From: Bacillota bacterium
Lineage (GTDB): Bacteria; Bacillota; Clostridia; Peptostreptococcales; Natronincolaceae
Assembly: GCA_023387935.1 (NCBI GenBank)
Contig: JAEWHG010000187.1
Coordinates: 1-9,566 of the forward strand
Reading direction: 5' to 3'
Length of the DNA: 9,566 bases
The position numbers were made by a program, and so were the translations under genes. The notes below the pieces were generated by a model. The model saw only the letters and a program-made list of their open reading frames with translations, searched no databases and was not told the DNA's origin. Below, in pieces: positions 6,923 to 9,566 of this stretch (within the stretch, counting starts at the first letter, position 1; every line of letters begins with the position of its first letter).

Positions 6923-7164
6923 TTTTTTGGACTAGCTTCTATGCTAAAAAAGTTCCTCTATTTATAGATACTTAAATTTTACTATATTGGGGGGAAATAT
7001 ATATACTTTTTTATGTGTAAAAATAATTTTAATTTTCAGTATTATAAAATATATAGATTAAAAAAAATTAATATTATTATAAAACTGACGATATTCTATA
7101 TTTAAAATTATTTGTTTTTACAGACTCTAAAATAAATTCAAAACCGTTGAAATTTTGCCGTTTT
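6923..7164. other. AT-rich intergenic stretch with no recognisable gene
   Basis: No gene, RNA family or terminator is recognised here. The stretch is strongly AT-rich apart from a run of six G at 6989-6994. It contains an inverted repeat TTCAA-N5-TTGAA at 7137-7151. A 30-codon open frame near 7013-7105 has no properly spaced ribosome binding site and extremely AT-driven codons, so it is not called. The stretch probably holds only upstream control DNA for the two divergent operons. Confidence 0.6.
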
Positions 7165-7235
7165 TATTCCTATTCCGACTATTCCACAATGTATTTAATA
7201 CATAAAAGTTTAATGTTATAATATCTAAGTATTCC
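7165..7235. repeat. Four TATTCC repeats around the brnQ promoter
   Basis: TATTCC occurs at 7165-7170, 7171-7176, 7180-7185 and 7230-7235; the second and fourth copies extend to TATTCCG. Three lie just upstream of the -35 region and one just after the expected transcription start. They may be a regulator binding array, but no known operator is recognised. Confidence 0.4.
7194..7222 (+). promoter_or_regulatory. Candidate brnQ promoter
   Basis: A perfect -10 hexamer TATAAT (7217-7222) is preceded at 17 bp by a weak -35, TTTAAT (7194-7199). Transcription would start near 7229, giving a leader of about 52 nt. No T-box or attenuator structure is visible in that short leader. Confidence 0.6.
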
Positions 7236-7280
7236 GTTATTCACCTGCTAGAAAATACAAAAGAAAAGGAGACATTCAAG

Positions 7281-8597
7281 TTGAATAAGAAGAATAAAGA
7301 CGTTTTAGTTGTCGGCTTAGCCCTATTTGCTATGTTTTTCGGCGCAGGAAATTTAATATTCCCACCAGCATTAGGACAACTTACAGGTACTAATGTTTTA
7401 TCAGCAGTTATTGGTTTTTTAATAACCGGAGTAGGATTACCTCTTTGTGGTATTATTGCAGTAGCTAATCACGGTGGTAATTTGGAAGTTTTAGGATCTA
7501 AGGTTAGTAAAAAGTTCGGAGTAATAATATCTTTTATAGTTACATTAGCTATCGGTCCATTTCTTGCTATTCCAAGAACTAGCGCTACAACCTTTGAAAT
7601 GTCAGTACTCCCATTTTTTCCAGAAGCAAATACTGCAGTTTTTTCTATAATTTTTTCTATAATTTATTTTGCCATAGTATTATTATTTGTTTTAAAACCT
7701 AGCTCAGTTATAGACAATATTGGTAAAATACTAACTCCTGCTTTATTTACAATATTATTAGTAATAATTGTCAAAGGTATTATAACTCCTATTGGGCAAA
7801 TAGGTGCCAGCTATATAGATGCACCTTTTGGAACTGGTTTTAAAGAGGGTTATCAAACAATGGATGCATTAGCAGCGACTATTTTAGGATCTATTGTTGT
7901 AGCTTCTATTAAGGACAAAGGTTATAAAAACACCAAAGAGATTTCATCTTTAACAATAAAATCTGGTTTAATTGCTATCGTTGGATTAGCTATTGTATAC
8001 GGTGGGTTAGCGTATTTAGGATCAACAGCCACTTCTTTACCAATGGATATTTCTAGAACTCAGTTAATAATGCTAATAACAGAAAATATTCTAGGGAACC
8101 TTGGTAAAATACTTTTAGCAATTTCTGTAGGATTAGCCTGTCTTACAACATCAATTGGACTTGTGGCTGCAACAGGTAATTATTTTAGTAAACTTACAAA
8201 CAATAAATTAAGTTATACTTTTGTATGTATTTTAACAGCTGTAGTAAGTATGATTATATCTAATGCGGGTGTCGATCAAATAACTAGCTTAGCAGAACCA
8301 TTTTTAGTAATTTTATATCCAGTTGTAATAGCTTTAATAGCTATGATATTCTTAGATAAATATATTCCACATAGATTAGTATATTCTGTAGGTGTATATA
8401 CTACGCTCATAGTAAGTGTTCTAGAGCTTTTTATTCAATATAATGCTACAAATAACATATTGAATAAAATCTATAGCTTGCTACCTCTAGCAGATCAAGG
8501 ATTCGCTTGGCTAGTACCTACAATTATAACTACTTCTATTGCAATCATAGCTCTAAGAATATTTAATATTGGTAAATCTAATTCTAAGGTATTTTAA
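7281..8597 (+). CDS. brnQ: Branched-chain amino acid carrier BrnQ (LIVCS family)
   Basis: BrnQ is a cation-coupled importer of leucine, isoleucine and valine in the cytoplasmic membrane. The 438-residue protein is full length and has about 12 hydrophobic helices. It shows the family N-terminus FFGAGNLIFPPALGQ (19-33) and GPFLAIPRTSATTFE (92-106). Translation starts at TTG, with AAAGGAG at 7265-7271 and 9-nt spacing. The gene stands alone on the plus strand, divergent from the thi operon and convergent with the SDR gene, with its own promoter and terminator. A CodY-like box at 7031 is too poor and too far away to be claimed. The exact amino acid preference is not readable from sequence. Confidence 0.96.
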   Translation: MNKKNKDVLVVGLALFAMFFGAGNLIFPPALGQLTGTNVLSAVIGFLITGVGLPLCGIIAVANHGGNLEVLGSKVSKKFGVIISFIVTLAIGPFLAIPRTSATTFEMSVLPFFPEANTAVFSIIFSIIYFAIVLLFVLKPSSVIDNIGKILTPALFTILLVIIVKGIITPIGQIGASYIDAPFGTGFKEGYQTMDALAATILGSIVVASIKDKGYKNTKEISSLTIKSGLIAIVGLAIVYGGLAYLGSTATSLPMDISRTQLIMLITENILGNLGKILLAISVGLACLTTSIGLVAATGNYFSKLTNNKLSYTFVCILTAVVSMIISNAGVDQITSLAEPFLVILYPVVIALIAMIFLDKYIPHRLVYSVGVYTTLIVSVLELFIQYNATNNILNKIYSLLPLADQGFAWLVPTIITTSIAIIALRIFNIGKSNSKVF

Positions 8598-8664
8598 TAA
8601 ACCATTATTTAAAGATAATGCTTCATTTAAAATATCTAATATGTAAAAATAAGTAAATAGCGGA

Positions 8665-8709
8665 AATAAACAGCCTCGGTCTATCAGTTTAAGACTGAGG
8701 CTATTTATT
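8665..8709. terminator. Bidirectional terminator between brnQ and the SDR gene
   Basis: Arms at 8665-8682 and 8692-8709 form an 18-bp stem with a 9-nt loop. In plus-strand RNA it has one G-U wobble and one C-A mismatch; in minus-strand RNA the two positions swap roles. The GC-rich middle (GCCTCGGTCT) is flanked by A/T-rich arms that supply the U tract in either direction. It lies 67 bp after brnQ and 77 bp after the end of the convergent SDR gene. Confidence 0.85.
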
Positions 8710-8729
8710 TCAAATTTCTCCAAATGAAA

Positions 8730-8771
8730 AACATGTAATTTTTTATAAGCAATATACCAAACCGTTTATTA
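8730..8771. repeat. Imperfect direct repeat, copy B (decayed thi-promoter look-alike)
   Basis: This is the counterpart of 6873-6915. On the minus strand it keeps the TTGCTT -35 hexamer (8752-8747), but at 17-bp spacing the -10 position reads TTTCAT instead of TATCAT. The TG of the extended -10 is shifted by one base. It lies between the SDR stop codon and the shared terminator, where a minus-strand promoter would have no gene to serve. Confidence 0.7.
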
Positions 8772-8786
8772 GTTTTCAATTAAGAA

Positions 8787-9521
8787 TTATATTACAAAAC
8801 CACCATTAATTCCTATAACCTGACCCGTTATAAAATCAGCTCCATTGGATGCTAGGTAAAGAATATTTTGAGCTACCTCTTCCGGTTTTCCAAATCTCAT
8901 TAAAGGAGTTTCTTCAATGAGACAGGCCTTTGCTTCTTCATCAAGAAACCTATTCATATCCGTATCAATAATACCAGGAGCAACGCAATTTACTTGGATA
9001 TTTGAAGGACCTAGCTCCTTTGCTAAGGCTTTTGTAAAGCCTATCATTCCAGCCTTTGCTGTAGAATAATGAACTTCACAGGAAGCTCCCACCATGCCCC
9101 ATATAGAGGATACGTTTATTATCTTTCCTTTTTTCCTACTAACCATATGTGGCACAACGTATTGGGAACAATTGAACATTCCTTTTAGATGTACGTCCAT
9201 CATATAATCCCACTCATTCTCTGTAATATCAGTAAATAGTTTTTGCTCCGAAATACCAGCATTATTTACCAACACATCTATTGCGCCAAATTTTTTTATG
9301 CTATCTTCGACCATAGCCTTAACTTCATTTCTTTTTGTAATATCTGCCTTATATGCTAGAGCCGCATATCCTTCCTTTAAAAACTCATTTTGGAGAGTAA
9401 TGGCTTCCTTCTCAGACTTAGAATAATTTATTATTACATTATAATTATTTTGTGCAAATATCTTTGCTACTGCCGCCCCAATTCCTCTTGATGCGCCTGT
9501 TATAAGTACAGTTTCTTTCAT
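8787..9521 (-). CDS. FabG-like short-chain dehydrogenase/reductase, possible EF-P 5-aminopentanone reductase
   Basis: This is a classical SDR of 244 residues from the chosen start (numbers below use that start). It shows the NAD(P) motif TGASRGIG (8-15), NNAG (86-89), catalytic Ser139, Tyr152 and Lys156 in the YSTAK motif, PG near 182-183, and the C-terminal GGFVI. The position normally held by the structural Asn of the catalytic tetrad is His111 (DVHLKG). The IINVSSIWG..GASCEVHYS block and the GGFVI end resemble clostridial proteins annotated as the reductase of the EF-P 5-aminopentanol modification (YmfI-like). This is from memory, and ordinary 3-oxoacyl-ACP reductase is the main alternative. 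The ATG at 9521 is chosen because AAAGAGG ends 9 nt upstream; the in-frame ATG at 9530 directly abuts that site. Its promoter lies outside the window. Confidence 0.9.
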   Translation of the reverse strand: MKETVLITGASRGIGAAVAKIFAQNNYNVIINYSKSEKEAITLQNEFLKEGYAALAYKADITKRNEVKAMVEDSIKKFGAIDVLVNNAGISEQKLFTDITENEWDYMMDVHLKGMFNCSQYVVPHMVSRKKGKIINVSSIWGMVGASCEVHYSTAKAGMIGFTKALAKELGPSNIQVNCVAPGIIDTDMNRFLDEEAKACLIEETPLMRFGKPEEVAQNILYLASNGADFITGQVIGINGGFVI

Positions 9522-9566
9522 TTCTTTCATCCTCTTTCATCCATTCAGTAAAAAAGCATAGGGAAA

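Noticed and set aside
7031..7045. CodY-box-like sequence (AATTTTCAG start) upstream of brnQ
   Set aside because: Only about 11 of 15 positions match, which is expected in AT-rich DNA, and it lies about 170 bp upstream of the brnQ promoter.
7013..7105. Possible 30-residue peptide gene upstream of brnQ, preceded by a GGGGGG run
   Set aside because: The G run is 18 nt before the ATG, too far for a ribosome binding site, and the codons simply reflect AT-rich intergenic DNA.
8603..8620. Small inverted repeat CATTAT-N6-ATAATG just after brnQ
   Set aside because: The 6-bp AT-rich stem without a U tract is too weak to be a terminator, and a strong one follows at 8665-8709.
1..9566. tRNA, rRNA, CRISPR array, insertion sequence, phage or toxin-antitoxin genes
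   Set aside because: I looked on both strands and saw no cloverleaf, spaced repeat array, transposase or integrase motif, or small paired genes of that kind.

Overview
The window looks like chromosome of a low-GC, anaerobic Firmicute of the Clostridia. The DNA is AT-rich, genes carry strong AGGAGG-type ribosome binding sites, TTG starts occur, and an oxygen-sensitive glycyl radical enzyme is present. The thiamin salvage set with ThiW and a TPP riboswitch is also typical of Clostridia. The genus cannot be read from the window.

Layout, left to right. (1) Positions 1-1635 on the minus strand hold most of a glycyl radical enzyme gene, cut off at its 3' end by the window edge. It follows 21 bp after a FadR/FCD-type GntR regulator (1657-2334, minus), so the two look like one operon. 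(2) A short control region (2335-2408) has AT-rich repeats and palindromes; a rho-independent terminator at 2409-2442 follows. (3) A five-gene minus-strand thiamin salvage operon is transcribed from about 6861 down to 2452: TPP riboswitch and terminator, thiW, thiD, thiM, thiE, then a sodium:solute symporter (SSS) family gene. (4) The long intergenic region 6642-7280 holds the riboswitch, the thi promoter and the divergent brnQ promoter. (5) brnQ (7281-8597, plus) encodes a branched-chain amino acid carrier. (6) A convergent hairpin terminator at 8665-8709 separates brnQ from a minus-strand FabG-like SDR gene (8787-9521) that may act in EF-P modification.

How the genes fit together. ThiM phosphorylates the thiazole alcohol, ThiD phosphorylates the pyrimidine HMP, and ThiE joins the two to give thiamin phosphate. 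ThiW is the predicted thiazole uptake component. No thiC or thiazole synthesis gene is visible in this operon, so it is a salvage cassette that still needs a pyrimidine importer. The SSS gene, 23 bp after thiE and under the same riboswitch, is the obvious candidate.

The points most worth a second look are four. The glycyl radical enzyme has Val where the eliminase and decarboxylase types have the Cys-x-Glu glutamate. The SSS symporter sits inside the TPP regulon. The GntR gene appears to be leaderless beside a repeat-rich candidate operator. A partly decayed second copy of the thi promoter region lies on the far side of brnQ.
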